A stretch of DNA of 64,000 bases from Actinomycetota bacterium (GTDB lineage: Bacteria > Actinomycetota > Acidimicrobiia > Acidimicrobiales > Ilumatobacteraceae): the NCBI GenBank assembly GCA_016871355.1, contig VFZC01000012.1:1-64000 (forward strand). Direction: 5' to 3'. The notes beneath the pieces were generated by a model. It was not told where the DNA came from. It ran no database searches and was given only the letters and a program-made list of their open reading frames with translations. Below, one piece after another: positions 1 to 8,216 of this stretch. Positions within the stretch are counted from its first letter, which is position 1. Each line of letters starts with the position of its first letter. Position numbers and translations under genes: made by a program.

Positions 1-121
1 GCTGACGTTCTGAGGTCACGTCAGCGGGCTGACGTTCTGAGGTCACGTCAGCGGGCTGACGTTCTGAGGTCACGTCAGCGGGCTGACGTTCTGAGGTCAC
101 GTCAGCGGGCTGACGTTCTGA
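1..121. repeat. tandem array of 27-bp hairpin-forming repeats
   Basis: There are four complete, identical 27-bp units (starting at 1, 28, 55 and 82) and a 13-base partial unit at 109-121. The array probably continues beyond the window edge. Each unit contains the arms GCTGACGT and ACGTCAGC around a 9-base spacer, so each can fold into an 8-bp hairpin. There are no unique spacers, so this is not CRISPR, and no T-run follows, so it is not a classical terminator. It ends about 40 bases upstream of the ruvC promoter. Confidence 0.95.
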
Positions 122-162
122 CCCGGCGACCCGAATAGCCGAGGCCCCCGGGGTCGACCGGG

Positions 163-168
163 TAGGAT
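163..168 (+). promoter_or_regulatory. -10 hexamer for leaderless ruvC
   Basis: TAGGAT lies 7 bases before the ruvC ATG. No Shine-Dalgarno sequence is visible, so the transcript probably begins at or next to the start codon. Confidence 0.5.
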
Positions 169-175
169 CGTACGC

Positions 176-694
176 ATGTTCGTAGGCCGCCGAGTGCTGG
201 GCATCGACCCTGGTCTGACCCGGTGCGGCTATGCGGTCATCGAAGCCCACGCGAGCCCGAAGGCGGTGTCCCTCGGTGTCTTGCGCACCGACCCGCACGA
301 AGCTCTCCCCGAACGTCTCCGACGTCTTCACGACGATCTGCTGGCCCTCTTGCACGAGTTCCAGCCGCATGCGGTGGCCGTCGAGCAGGTGTTCTTCCAG
401 AACAACACCCGCACCGCCATGGGTGTGGCCCAGGTGAGTGGCTTGGCTCTCGCCGAGGCCCAGCGTTTCGGCTGCGACGTCGTCCAGTTCACGCCCACCC
501 AGGTGAAGGACTCGGTGGCCGGGTGGGGTGGGGCCGACAAGAGCCAGATGCAGATCATGGTGCAAAAGCGCCTCGGATTGAATTCGAGGCCCCGTCCCGC
601 TGATGCGGCCGACGCGGCCGCTCTGGCCCTGTGTTACCTGGCGGTCGCACCCACGCGCGAACGGGTTCGCGCCGCTCTCGGGGGTCAGCCGTGA
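176..694 (+). CDS. ruvC: Crossover junction endodeoxyribonuclease RuvC
   Basis: RuvC is the dimeric Mg-dependent nuclease that cuts Holliday junctions after RuvAB branch migration. The 172-residue protein has normal family length. The N-terminal GIDPGLTRCGY carries catalytic D11, VEQVFFQNN carries E70, and D143/D146 near the C-terminus complete the RNase H-fold acidic cluster. The ATG at 176 has a TAGGAT box 7 bases upstream and no ribosome site. The stop overlaps the GTG of ruvA (GTGA), so ruvC-ruvA-ruvB form one operon. The yebC gene usually found upstream would lie outside the window. Confidence 0.97.
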   Translation: MFVGRRVLGIDPGLTRCGYAVIEAHASPKAVSLGVLRTDPHEALPERLRRLHDDLLALLHEFQPHAVAVEQVFFQNNTRTAMGVAQVSGLALAEAQRFGCDVVQFTPTQVKDSVAGWGGADKSQMQIMVQKRLGLNSRPRPADAADAAALALCYLAVAPTRERVRAALGGQP

Positions 695-1287
695 TCGGGA
701 GTCTGCGCGGAACCGTGGTCGAGCGCATGGCCGACGGCTTAGCCCTCGTCGAGGTCGAAGGAGTCGGCTATCTCGTGCACGTCACACCGCGCACGTTGGC
801 CGAACTCGAGCCCACATCGCCCGCGTTCTTGTACGTGCACCATCACATTCGCGAGGATGCGCAGACCTTGTTCGGCTTTCTGCAACGCGACGAGCGAGCC
901 GCGTTCGGTGTGCTCATCGCGACTCATGGCATCGGTCCGTCGATGGCCATGTCGATTCTGTCCACTCACACGCCACGAGCCCTGGTCGACATCGTCGCGT
1001 CGTCCGACATCGCAGCGCTCACGCTCGTTCCCGGGGTGGGCAAGAAGACCGCCGAGCGTCTCCTCGTCGAACTCAAGAACCGTCTCGACGTTCCGGTGAT
1101 CGACGAACCGTCTGGCCCGGGTGAGACGACGTCGGTGGGTGACGTGCGCACCGCACTGCTCGGTCTCGGATACACCGACTCGGAAGTTCGCGAGGCTCTC
1201 CGCGACATCGACACCTCCACTCACACTGACGCAGCCGACATCTTGCGGTCGGCACTGGCCAATCTCGGAGCCCGTCGTGCGGGATGA
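691..1287 (+). CDS. ruvA: Holliday junction branch migration protein RuvA
   Basis: RuvA is the tetrameric junction-binding subunit that loads RuvB hexamers. The 198-residue protein starts [15 protein letters not shown], the usual OB-fold opening. It then has the two helix-hairpin-helix segments ([11 protein letters not shown] and [16 protein letters not shown]) and a C-terminal RuvB-interacting three-helix domain. I chose the GTG at 691 because family alignment begins there and it overlaps the ruvC stop as GTGA. The longer frame starting at 631 adds unrelated residues that are a shadow of ruvC. Confidence 0.97.
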   Translation: MIGSLRGTVVERMADGLALVEVEGVGYLVHVTPRTLAELEPTSPAFLYVHHHIREDAQTLFGFLQRDERAAFGVLIATHGIGPSMAMSILSTHTPRALVDIVASSDIAALTLVPGVGKKTAERLLVELKNRLDVPVIDEPSGPGETTSVGDVRTALLGLGYTDSEVREALRDIDTSTHTDAADILRSALANLGARRAG

Positions 1288-2305
1288 ATTCCTTGATCCC
1301 TCCGGCGACCGCCTCGACGCCAACGATGCACTCGACGAAGTCGGATTGCGACCGCGTCGTCTCGACGAATTCGTCGGCCAACGCGAACTGAAGGAGAAGT
1401 TGTCGATCGTTCTGCAGGCCGCCCGCGCCCGCGGTGAAGCCGTCGACCATCTCTTGTTCGCCGGGCCTCCTGGACTCGGCAAGACCACGCTGTCGGTCAT
1501 CATCGCGGCCGAAATGGGAACGCGTCTTCACGTCACGTCGGGGCCGGCACTCGAGCGAGCCGGCGACTTGGCGGCGATCCTCACCAAACTCGAACCGGGT
1601 GACGTCCTGTTCATCGACGAAATCCATCGCCTGAGCCGAACCGTCGAAGAGATCTTGTATCCCGCGATGGAGGACTTCCAGATCGACATCGTGGTCGGCA
1701 AGGGCCCGGCGGCGTCGAGCATTCGTCTCACCTTGCCCCGCTTCACCTTGGTGGGGGCGACCACGCGTACTGGCATGATCACCGGTCCGCTCCGCGATCG
1801 ATTCGGCCTGGTGGCTCGACTCGAGTACTACGACACCGACGAACTCACGTCGATCGTCAGTCGAGCGGCTTCCATTCTCGGTTTCGACATCGACGCAACC
1901 GGATCACACGAGATCGCCCGTCGCAGCCGCGGCACTCCGCGAATCGCCAATCGTTTGTTGCGTCGCGTTCGTGACTTCGCCGAAGTGGGTGGACTCGTCA
2001 AGATCGACGGCGACACCGCCGACCGCGGCCTGGCCGTGTTCGGCGTCGACGGGGCCGGACTCGACAAGTCCGACCGGCAATTGCTGTCGGCGATCTGCCA
2101 ACAGTTCTCCGGTGGCCCCGTCGGCCTCTCGACTCTGGCCATTGCCGTGGGCGAACAACCCGAGACGGTCGAAGACGTCTACGAACCGTTCCTGATCCAG
2201 CGCGGATTCCTCGCTCGCACTCCGCGCGGACGTGTCGCACTGGCGTCGGCATGGCAACACCTCGGTCTTCCGCTGCCCGACGGAGGGCCGCCCGCTCTCT
2301 TCTGA
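1277..2305 (+). CDS. ruvB: Holliday junction helicase RuvB
   Basis: RuvB is the AAA+ motor of branch migration. Visible motifs, in order: Walker A GPPGLGKT, Walker B DEIHRL, sensor GATTRTG and the arginine-finger region RDRFG, followed by the C-terminal winged-helix domain ([12 protein letters not shown]). At 342 residues it has normal length. The start is GTG at 1277, overlapping ruvA by 11 bases. A longer frame from 1121 would read through ruvA in another frame and is not supported. The stop overlaps the queA ATG by one base. Confidence 0.96.
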   Translation: MRDEFLDPSGDRLDANDALDEVGLRPRRLDEFVGQRELKEKLSIVLQAARARGEAVDHLLFAGPPGLGKTTLSVIIAAEMGTRLHVTSGPALERAGDLAAILTKLEPGDVLFIDEIHRLSRTVEEILYPAMEDFQIDIVVGKGPAASSIRLTLPRFTLVGATTRTGMITGPLRDRFGLVARLEYYDTDELTSIVSRAASILGFDIDATGSHEIARRSRGTPRIANRLLRRVRDFAEVGGLVKIDGDTADRGLAVFGVDGAGLDKSDRQLLSAICQQFSGGPVGLSTLAIAVGEQPETVEDVYEPFLIQRGFLARTPRGRVALASAWQHLGLPLPDGGPPALF

Positions 2306-3318
2306 TGCACATCGACGACCTCGATTACCACCTCCCCGAATCGCGAATCGCTCAGACCCCGCTTGAGCCACGCGACGCGGCACGTCTTCTGGTCGATCAT
2401 CGCCATTCGATCGAGCACACCGTCGTGCGCGAGTTACCTCGTTTCTTCGAGCCCGGCGACGTGATGGTGGTCAACGACACGCGTGTTCTGCCGGCTCGGT
2501 TGCACGTCCAACGATCGAGTGGAGGTCGAGTCGAGCTCCTCCTGCTCGAGGCATTGACCGACGATCGCTCGCGCTGGGAGGCGATGGTCAAGCCAGGAGG
2601 CCGACTCAAACCCGGCGAAACCTTGCACGATCGCGACGGTCGACCCGCCGCCACCTTCGACGGTCGCTCGCGCAACGACGACACGTTCGAGATCACACTG
2701 TATCCGTCCGCCACGGCGGGGGAGTCCGTCGACGATCTGCTCGAACGTCTCGGCGAAGTTCCGCTTCCGCCGTACATCACCGCTCGACTCGACGAGCCGA
2801 ACCGGTACCAGACCGTGTACGCGCGTCGCGCCGCCTCGGCCGCCGCACCCACGGCCGGACTCCACTTCACTCCCGCACTACTCGCCGCCATCGAATCTCT
2901 CGGCGTCGAGATTCTGCGCGTCGAATTGATCGTGGGCCGCGACACGTTCACACCCATCAGTACCGACGATCCGGCCCAGCATCGAATGCACAGCGAGTGG
3001 TATTCGGTTCGGCCCGAGGTACTCGAGCGCTGCCTTCGAGCACGACGTGTTCTCGCCGTCGGCACCACGTCGGTACGCAGCCTCGAGTCGGCCGCCACCA
3101 CCGAACGACTGGAAGGCCGGACGAATCTGTTCATTCGTCAGGGCTACGAGTGGAAGGTGGTCGATCGCCTCATGACCAACTTCCACCTTCCTCGCACCAC
3201 CTTGCTCCTCATGATCGACGCGTTCGTCGGTCCGCGTTGGCGTCACCTGTACGACGAAGCCCTCGCCCGCGAGTACCGTTTCTTGTCGTTCGGCGACGCC
3301 ATGCTGTTGACCCGCTGA
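2305..3318 (+). CDS. queA: S-adenosylmethionine:tRNA ribosyltransferase-isomerase QueA
   Basis: QueA transfers the ribosyl part of AdoMet to 7-aminomethyl-7-deazaguanine in tRNA, making epoxyqueuosine. The 337-residue protein has the family opening DYHLPESRIAQ, a PTAGLHFT motif and the C-terminal NFHLPRTTLLLMI signature. It overlaps the ruvB stop (TGATG) and its own stop overlaps the tgt ATG the same way, so translation is probably coupled. Pairing with tgt is standard. Confidence 0.96.
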   Translation: MHIDDLDYHLPESRIAQTPLEPRDAARLLVDHRHSIEHTVVRELPRFFEPGDVMVVNDTRVLPARLHVQRSSGGRVELLLLEALTDDRSRWEAMVKPGGRLKPGETLHDRDGRPAATFDGRSRNDDTFEITLYPSATAGESVDDLLERLGEVPLPPYITARLDEPNRYQTVYARRAASAAAPTAGLHFTPALLAAIESLGVEILRVELIVGRDTFTPISTDDPAQHRMHSEWYSVRPEVLERCLRARRVLAVGTTSVRSLESAATTERLEGRTNLFIRQGYEWKVVDRLMTNFHLPRTTLLLMIDAFVGPRWRHLYDEALAREYRFLSFGDAMLLTR

Positions 3319-4415
3319 TGCATCCGGTTCGATTCACTCCTCTTTCCCTCGACGGCGCCGCCCGCACCGGTACGGCGCAAACCGCTCGCGGCACCTATCG
3401 CACACCGTGCTTCATGCCCGTCGGCACGCGGGGCGCCATCAAGTACCTGAGCGCGGTCGACTACGAGTCACTCGGCGCCGAGATCGTCCTCGGCAACACG
3501 TATCACCTCATGTTGCGCCCGGGCGCCGACACGGTCGAGAGGTTCGGGGGTCTCGGCAAGTTCGCGGGTTGGCGCGGACTCACGCTCACCGATTCGGGCG
3601 GATTCCAGATCTTCTCTCTCGAGCCCAAGGTGGACGACGACGGCGTCACGTTCCGCTCCACCTACGACGGAAGTTCGCATCGATTCACTCCCGAACTGGC
3701 CGTCGAGGTTCAGCAGAAGTTGGGTGCCGACATCCAGATGGTGCTCGACGTGTGCCCGCCTTTGCCGTCTCCACCCGACGTCGTGCGGCTCGCTCTCGAA
3801 CGAACGTCGGCCTGGGCTCAGCGCGCACGTGGCCATCACACGCGAACCGACCAGGCCTTGTTCGGCATCGTGCAAGGCGGTATCAGCCCCGCCCTGCGTC
3901 GTGAGAGTGCCGAACGGACGGTTGCGCTCGAATTCGACGGATACGGCATCGGCGGTCTCTCGGTGGGCGAAACTCGCGACGAGATGCTGCCGGCTCTGGC
4001 GGCGGCTCTCGAAGTCATTCCGACCGATCGTCCGCGTTATCTCATGGGAGTCGGAGATCCGGCATCTCTCGTCGAAGCCATCGCCCTCGGTGTCGACCAG
4101 TTCGACTGTGTGATGCAGACCCGTCTGGGTCGACACGGGACGGCGTTCACCGATCAGGGCCGCCTGAACGTCAAGAACGCCCGCTTCGCCCACGATGAAT
4201 CACCCCTCGACGATGCCTGCCCGTGCGATGTTTGCGCGCGTCACACTCGCGGCTATCTCCGCCACCTCTTCCAGGTCAACGAACCCACGGCCTCACGCCT
4301 GGTGTCGCTCCACAACATCGCCTGGACTTTCCACCTGATGAACCGTGCTCGATCGGCCATCGAGTCGGGCACTTTCGACGTTCTGCGCCGTTCGGTGCTC
4401 GCGACCTGGGGCTGA
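3318..4415 (+). CDS. tgt: Queuine tRNA-guanine transglycosylase (bacterial Tgt)
   Basis: Tgt exchanges guanine 34 of GUN-anticodon tRNAs for preQ1. The 365-residue TIM-barrel protein shows DSGGFQIFSL (active-site Asp loop), VLDVCPPLPS, GIGGLSVGE and DQFDCVMQTRLGRHGTAF with the nucleophile Asp. The zinc site is CPCDVC followed by the His of the LVSLHNI segment. The ATG at 3318 overlaps the queA stop. The nearby longer frame starting at 2997 is a shadow of queA. Confidence 0.96.
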   Translation: MHPVRFTPLSLDGAARTGTAQTARGTYRTPCFMPVGTRGAIKYLSAVDYESLGAEIVLGNTYHLMLRPGADTVERFGGLGKFAGWRGLTLTDSGGFQIFSLEPKVDDDGVTFRSTYDGSSHRFTPELAVEVQQKLGADIQMVLDVCPPLPSPPDVVRLALERTSAWAQRARGHHTRTDQALFGIVQGGISPALRRESAERTVALEFDGYGIGGLSVGETRDEMLPALAAALEVIPTDRPRYLMGVGDPASLVEAIALGVDQFDCVMQTRLGRHGTAFTDQGRLNVKNARFAHDESPLDDACPCDVCARHTRGYLRHLFQVNEPTASRLVSLHNIAWTFHLMNRARSAIESGTFDVLRRSVLATWG

Positions 4416-4486
4416 ACCGGGCGAATCCGGCCTGGTTCCGGAGCCGGGCACTAACATTCCACAGGTTGCCTTTCGAACGGACGGAC

Positions 4487-4840
4487 ATGCTCAACGCACT
4501 TCTCGCATCCAATGACTCCACCCAGAACTCGGGTGGAAGTTTCGTGTTCACCCTGGTCTTCATGGCCCTCATCGGCTTCGCCATGTACTTCTTGATGATC
4601 CGGCCGCAGCGGCGCCGGATGCGCGAGACAGCCAACATGCAGAAGTCGATCGGCGAGGGTGACGAAATCCTGACCAATTCGGGGATGTACGGGTTCGTCA
4701 ATGCCATGGATGGCGACGTGGTGTGGCTCGAGATCGCCGAGAACGTCGAGATCCGCGTGTCTCGCGCCGCAATCGCTCGCAAGGTGAACCCCAGCGCCGA
4801 ACCGGCCGGTGGTCCCGAATCAGCCGCGACGGAAGAGTGA
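4487..4840 (+). CDS. yajC: Preprotein translocase subunit YajC
   Basis: YajC is the small membrane partner of SecDF. The 117-residue protein has a short extracytoplasmic N-terminus, one membrane helix (about residues 20-40, FVFTLVFMALIGFAMYFLMI) ending in RPQRRR, then a small cytoplasmic beta domain (GDEILTNSGMYGFV). I chose the ATG at 4487, which gives the family-typical N-terminus. A longer frame from 4223 lies inside tgt. The 71 bases between tgt and yajC contain no clear promoter hexamer next to the ATG. Confidence 0.93.
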   Translation: MLNALLASNDSTQNSGGSFVFTLVFMALIGFAMYFLMIRPQRRRMRETANMQKSIGEGDEILTNSGMYGFVNAMDGDVVWLEIAENVEIRVSRAAIARKVNPSAEPAGGPESAATEE

Positions 4841-4844
4841 CGCG

Positions 4845-6533
4845 GTGAGTCGTCGCCTCGCCACGTCGTTGGCGATCTTCTTGTCCGTGGTGGCTCTGGC
4901 CCTCGGCGCAACATTCGCCGCTGGCAACGAGCCCTCGCTCGGCCTCGACCTCCAAGGCGGTGTGTCGGTCACTCAAGAACCGGTGGGTGACTACAACTCC
5001 GAATCGCTCGATGTCGCCGTCGAGCGCATTCGTGAGCGCGTCGACTCGCTCGGTGTGGCCGAACCCGAGATCATTCGCCAAGGCGACGCGATCGTCGTCA
5101 ACTTGCCCGGCGTCGAGAATCAGGACGAAGCCATCCGTCTCGTCCAGGTGACCGGCGAGGTCTTGTTGCGGCCGGTGTTGGCCGCCACACCGATCACGTC
5201 GAACGAGAACCCACCCGCGAGCGTTCCGGCTGCCGATCCGGGCGCATCGTCCACGATCGCTCCCACCGATTCCGGTGCGTCCACGACGATCGCGGCCCCG
5301 CCGATCTCTCTCACCTTGGCCCCGCCCGCGACGGCGACGCCCGGCCCGTCTCGTCGTCCGATGGGCACGCCCACCACGACGATCCCCGGCACGACGCTCG
5401 CTCCGGCACCTTCCGACTCGTCCACATCGGTGCCCGCCGAGACCACGACGACCGTCGCCGCTGATGCGTCGGCGTCCTCCACCTCCGTCGTCGCCACCGA
5501 ACCGACGGTCGATCCGAATCTGGCCGGTGGCGATCCGAGCGATCCGACTGCGACGGTCATCGCCCGGAACGCCGATGGCAGCGAGATCTACCAACTCGGG
5601 CCGGCATTCGCGAGCGGTGAAGTCTTCAACAGCGACGCTCAGGCCGACATCATTCAGGGTGGCTGGGGAGTGCGCGTCACCCTGAAGGGTGGTGCCGCCG
5701 GCGCCGACCTCTGGAACGTCGGTGCGTCGCAATGCTTCAGCGGGGGAGCCACCTGTCCCACCCGTCGTATGGCCATCGTTCTCGACGGTGTGGTGCAATC
5801 CGCCCCCACCGTCAACCAGCCGTCGTTCAGCGGCGGAGTCGACATCACCGGCAGCTTCTCCGAGTCGGAGGCCAAGGATCTTGCTCGCGTTCTGAAGAGC
5901 GGCGCCCTTCCGGTTCGTCTCGAGGTTCAGGCCGTGCAGACCGTGTCGCCGACCCTCGGCGACGATTCGCTGCAGGCCGCGATCATCGCCGGTCTCATCG
6001 GTGTGGCTCTGGTGCTGCTGTTCATGATCTTCTACTACCGCACTCTGGCCCTGGTGGTCGTGGGCGGCCTCTTGGTGTCGGGCGCCATTCAATGGAGCGT
6101 CATCTCGCTCTTGTCGAAGACGAACGGCTTGGCGCTCAGCCTGTCGGGAGCGGCCGGCATCATCGTGTCGATCGGTGTCACGGTCGACTCGTACGTGGTG
6201 TTCTTCGAGAAACTGAAAGATGAAGTACGGGCCGGTCGCACCATGCGCAACTCGGCTGAACGAAGCTTCAAGTCGGCCTGGCGTACCATCATTGCCGCCG
6301 ACATCGTCTCGCTCATCGGTGCGTTCACCCTGTGGTACCTGACCGTCGGGTCGGTGCGCGGCTTCGCGTTCTTCCTCGGTCTGTCCACGCTGTGCGACGT
6401 CGTGGTGGCCTGGTTCTTCACCCGGCCCACCATGCTCCTCATCGCCCGAGGTCGGCGCTTCGGAGGCGGCCGAGCCCTGGGGGTCGATTCGTCCTCGAGT
6501 GGAGTCGCCAATCCCGTGGGAGGTGCGGCATGA
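4845..6533 (+). CDS. secD: Protein translocase subunit SecD with a long Thr/Ser/Pro-rich insert
   Basis: SecD uses the proton motive force, with SecF, to pull proteins out of SecYEG. From the GTG at 4845 it has 562 residues: membrane helix 1 at about 6-26, GLDLQGGV at about 33-40, the P1 region, and a C-terminal block of five membrane helices from about residue 385. Residues 118-235 are a low-complexity insert rich in Thr, Ser, Pro and Ala, which looks like a flexible extracytoplasmic linker. An ATG at 4809 would overlap yajC by 32 bases, so the start is not certain. The stop overlaps the secF ATG. Confidence 0.93.
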   Translation: MSRRLATSLAIFLSVVALALGATFAAGNEPSLGLDLQGGVSVTQEPVGDYNSESLDVAVERIRERVDSLGVAEPEIIRQGDAIVVNLPGVENQDEAIRLVQVTGEVLLRPVLAATPITSNENPPASVPAADPGASSTIAPTDSGASTTIAAPPISLTLAPPATATPGPSRRPMGTPTTTIPGTTLAPAPSDSSTSVPAETTTTVAADASASSTSVVATEPTVDPNLAGGDPSDPTATVIARNADGSEIYQLGPAFASGEVFNSDAQADIIQGGWGVRVTLKGGAAGADLWNVGASQCFSGGATCPTRRMAIVLDGVVQSAPTVNQPSFSGGVDITGSFSESEAKDLARVLKSGALPVRLEVQAVQTVSPTLGDDSLQAAIIAGLIGVALVLLFMIFYYRTLALVVVGGLLVSGAIQWSVISLLSKTNGLALSLSGAAGIIVSIGVTVDSYVVFFEKLKDEVRAGRTMRNSAERSFKSAWRTIIAADIVSLIGAFTLWYLTVGSVRGFAFFLGLSTLCDVVVAWFFTRPTMLLIARGRRFGGGRALGVDSSSSGVANPVGGAA

Positions 6534-7663
6534 GTGACGTCGTCGTTTCCAAGTCCCTGTGGGGCCGCCTGTACAACGGTCAGACTTCGTTCGATTTCTA
6601 CGGTAAGCGTCGTCGCGGTTTCGGTCTGTCGCTGGCCCTCATCGTGATCTCGCTGGTCTCGTTGTTCACTCGCGGCGTCAATTTGGGTATCGACTTCGAG
6701 GGCGGCGTGGCCTGGCAGGTTCCGGCCAGCGCGACCATGGACGTCGACGCCGCCCGCTCCGTTCTCGACGATAATGGAGTCGAAACCTCGAGCGCCAAGA
6801 TCCAGACCCTCACGTCGGGTACCGAAGAGTTCATTCGTATCCAAGTGGGCGACGAGCCCACCGAGGTGCGAACAACGGTTCAGAATCAACTCGCCGAAAC
6901 GGCTGGCGTCTCCGTCGACGAGGTGTCGATCAGTTCCGTGAGTTCTTCCTGGGGTCGTACCATCACCGAGAAGGCCGTGCGAGCTCTCATCATCTTCTTG
7001 GTGCTGGTCTCGCTGTACATCGCGTGGCGTTTCGAATGGCGTATGGCCCTGTCGGCCATTCTCGCCATGATGCACGACGTGTTGGTGAGCGTGGGCATCT
7101 ACTCGCTCACGGGTTTCGAGGTCACGCCGGCCACCATCGTGGCGTTCCTGACCATTCTCGGCTTCTCGCTGTACGACACCATCGTGGTGTTCGACAAAGT
7201 GCAGGACAATGTGAAGCGTTTCAGCGGCACTCGGGTGCCCGTCGCCGACATCGTCAACGTGTCGGCGAACCAGGTGCTCATGCGTTCGCTGAACACGAGT
7301 ATCGCGGCCATCCTGCCGGTGCTCTCGCTTCTGGTCCTCGGTAGCGGAGTTTTCGGAGCCATCGCCCTGCGCGAGTTCTCACTGGCTCTTCTGGTGGGCG
7401 TCACCACCGGTGCCTACTCGTCGGTTTTCATCGCCACACCGTTGTACGCGATCTTCAAGGAACGCGAGCCGAAGTTCGCGTCGCTGCGCGGTTCCCACGT
7501 CACCGGGGCCGCACTCCAGCAGATGGTCGTGACCGGCTTGCCGTCGGGCAACCGTGCGGTGAAGCGGGTGGAGGCATCCTCCGGTGAAGTGCAGACCACC
7601 GATGTCTCGGCCTCGGCCGTGCTCACACACCCCCCGCGACCACGCAAGAAGCGTCGTCGGTAG
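6530..7663 (+). CDS. secF: Protein translocase subunit SecF
   Basis: SecF is the partner of SecD. It has 377 residues: an N-terminal membrane helix after RRRGFGLSLALI, the GIDFEGG signature, a small periplasmic-side domain, and five C-terminal membrane helices, including the conserved segment SLYDTIVVFDKV. The C-terminal tail is basic (RPRKKRRR). The ATG at 6530 overlaps the secD stop. The longer frame from 6332 is a shadow of secD. Confidence 0.95.
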   Translation: MSDVVVSKSLWGRLYNGQTSFDFYGKRRRGFGLSLALIVISLVSLFTRGVNLGIDFEGGVAWQVPASATMDVDAARSVLDDNGVETSSAKIQTLTSGTEEFIRIQVGDEPTEVRTTVQNQLAETAGVSVDEVSISSVSSSWGRTITEKAVRALIIFLVLVSLYIAWRFEWRMALSAILAMMHDVLVSVGIYSLTGFEVTPATIVAFLTILGFSLYDTIVVFDKVQDNVKRFSGTRVPVADIVNVSANQVLMRSLNTSIAAILPVLSLLVLGSGVFGAIALREFSLALLVGVTTGAYSSVFIATPLYAIFKEREPKFASLRGSHVTGAALQQMVVTGLPSGNRAVKRVEASSGEVQTTDVSASAVLTHPPRPRKKRRR

Positions 7664-7666
7664 ATT
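7661..7666 (+). promoter_or_regulatory. -10 hexamer for leaderless apt
   Basis: TAGATT lies 6 bases before the apt ATG and its first three bases are the secF stop codon. This would allow apt and rel to be transcribed separately from the sec genes. Confidence 0.45.
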
Positions 7667-7672
7667 GCTGAC

Positions 7673-8194
7673 ATGAGTTCGACGTCGCTGGCGGATCACA
7701 TTCGGGCGATTCCCGATTACCCGAAGCCCGGGGTCACGTTCCGCGACATCACACCGCTCCTCGGTCACGGCCCGACCCTGGCCGCGGCCGTCGATCAGAT
7801 GGCCGAACGGTTCGCCGCCGAGCGAGTCGACCGCGTCATCGGCATCGAGGCTCGTGGCTTCATTCTCGGCTCTCCGGTGGCCGTGTCGCTGGGTGCCGGT
7901 TTCGTCCCGGTCCGCAAGGCCGGCAAGTTGCCCTGGGCCGTCGTGCGCGAGGAGTACCAACTCGAGTACGGCACCGACAAGCTCGAGATCCATCGCGATG
8001 CGATCCACCCCGACGAACGGGTGGTCGTGATCGACGACGTGTTGGCGACCGGCGGAACCGCGGCCGCGACGTGTCGACTCGTCGAAACTCTCGGGGCCAC
8101 CATCGTCGGTCTCGGAATGCTCATCGAACTGAAGGCGTTGAACGGCCGCTCCGTTCTCGGTCAGCGGCGGATCGAATCACTGCTCGAGTTCTGA
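7673..8194 (+). CDS. apt: Adenine phosphoribosyltransferase
   Basis: Apt converts adenine and PRPP to AMP (purine salvage). The 173-residue protein has the type I PRTase fold. The family opening DHIRAIPDYPKPGVTFRD is present, as are GIEARGFILGSPVA and the PRPP-binding loop VVVIDDVLATGGTAAA. Normal length. It lies between secF and rel, the usual actinobacterial order, and the stop is 22 bases before the rel start. Confidence 0.96.
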   Translation: MSSTSLADHIRAIPDYPKPGVTFRDITPLLGHGPTLAAAVDQMAERFAAERVDRVIGIEARGFILGSPVAVSLGAGFVPVRKAGKLPWAVVREEYQLEYGTDKLEIHRDAIHPDERVVVIDDVLATGGTAAATCRLVETLGATIVGLGMLIELKALNGRSVLGQRRIESLLEF

Positions 8195-8216
8195 TGATGG
8201 ACGCACCGGAGGCCCC

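Noticed and set aside
1-121. CRISPR array
   Set aside because: The repeats follow each other directly with no unique spacers, and no cas gene is nearby.
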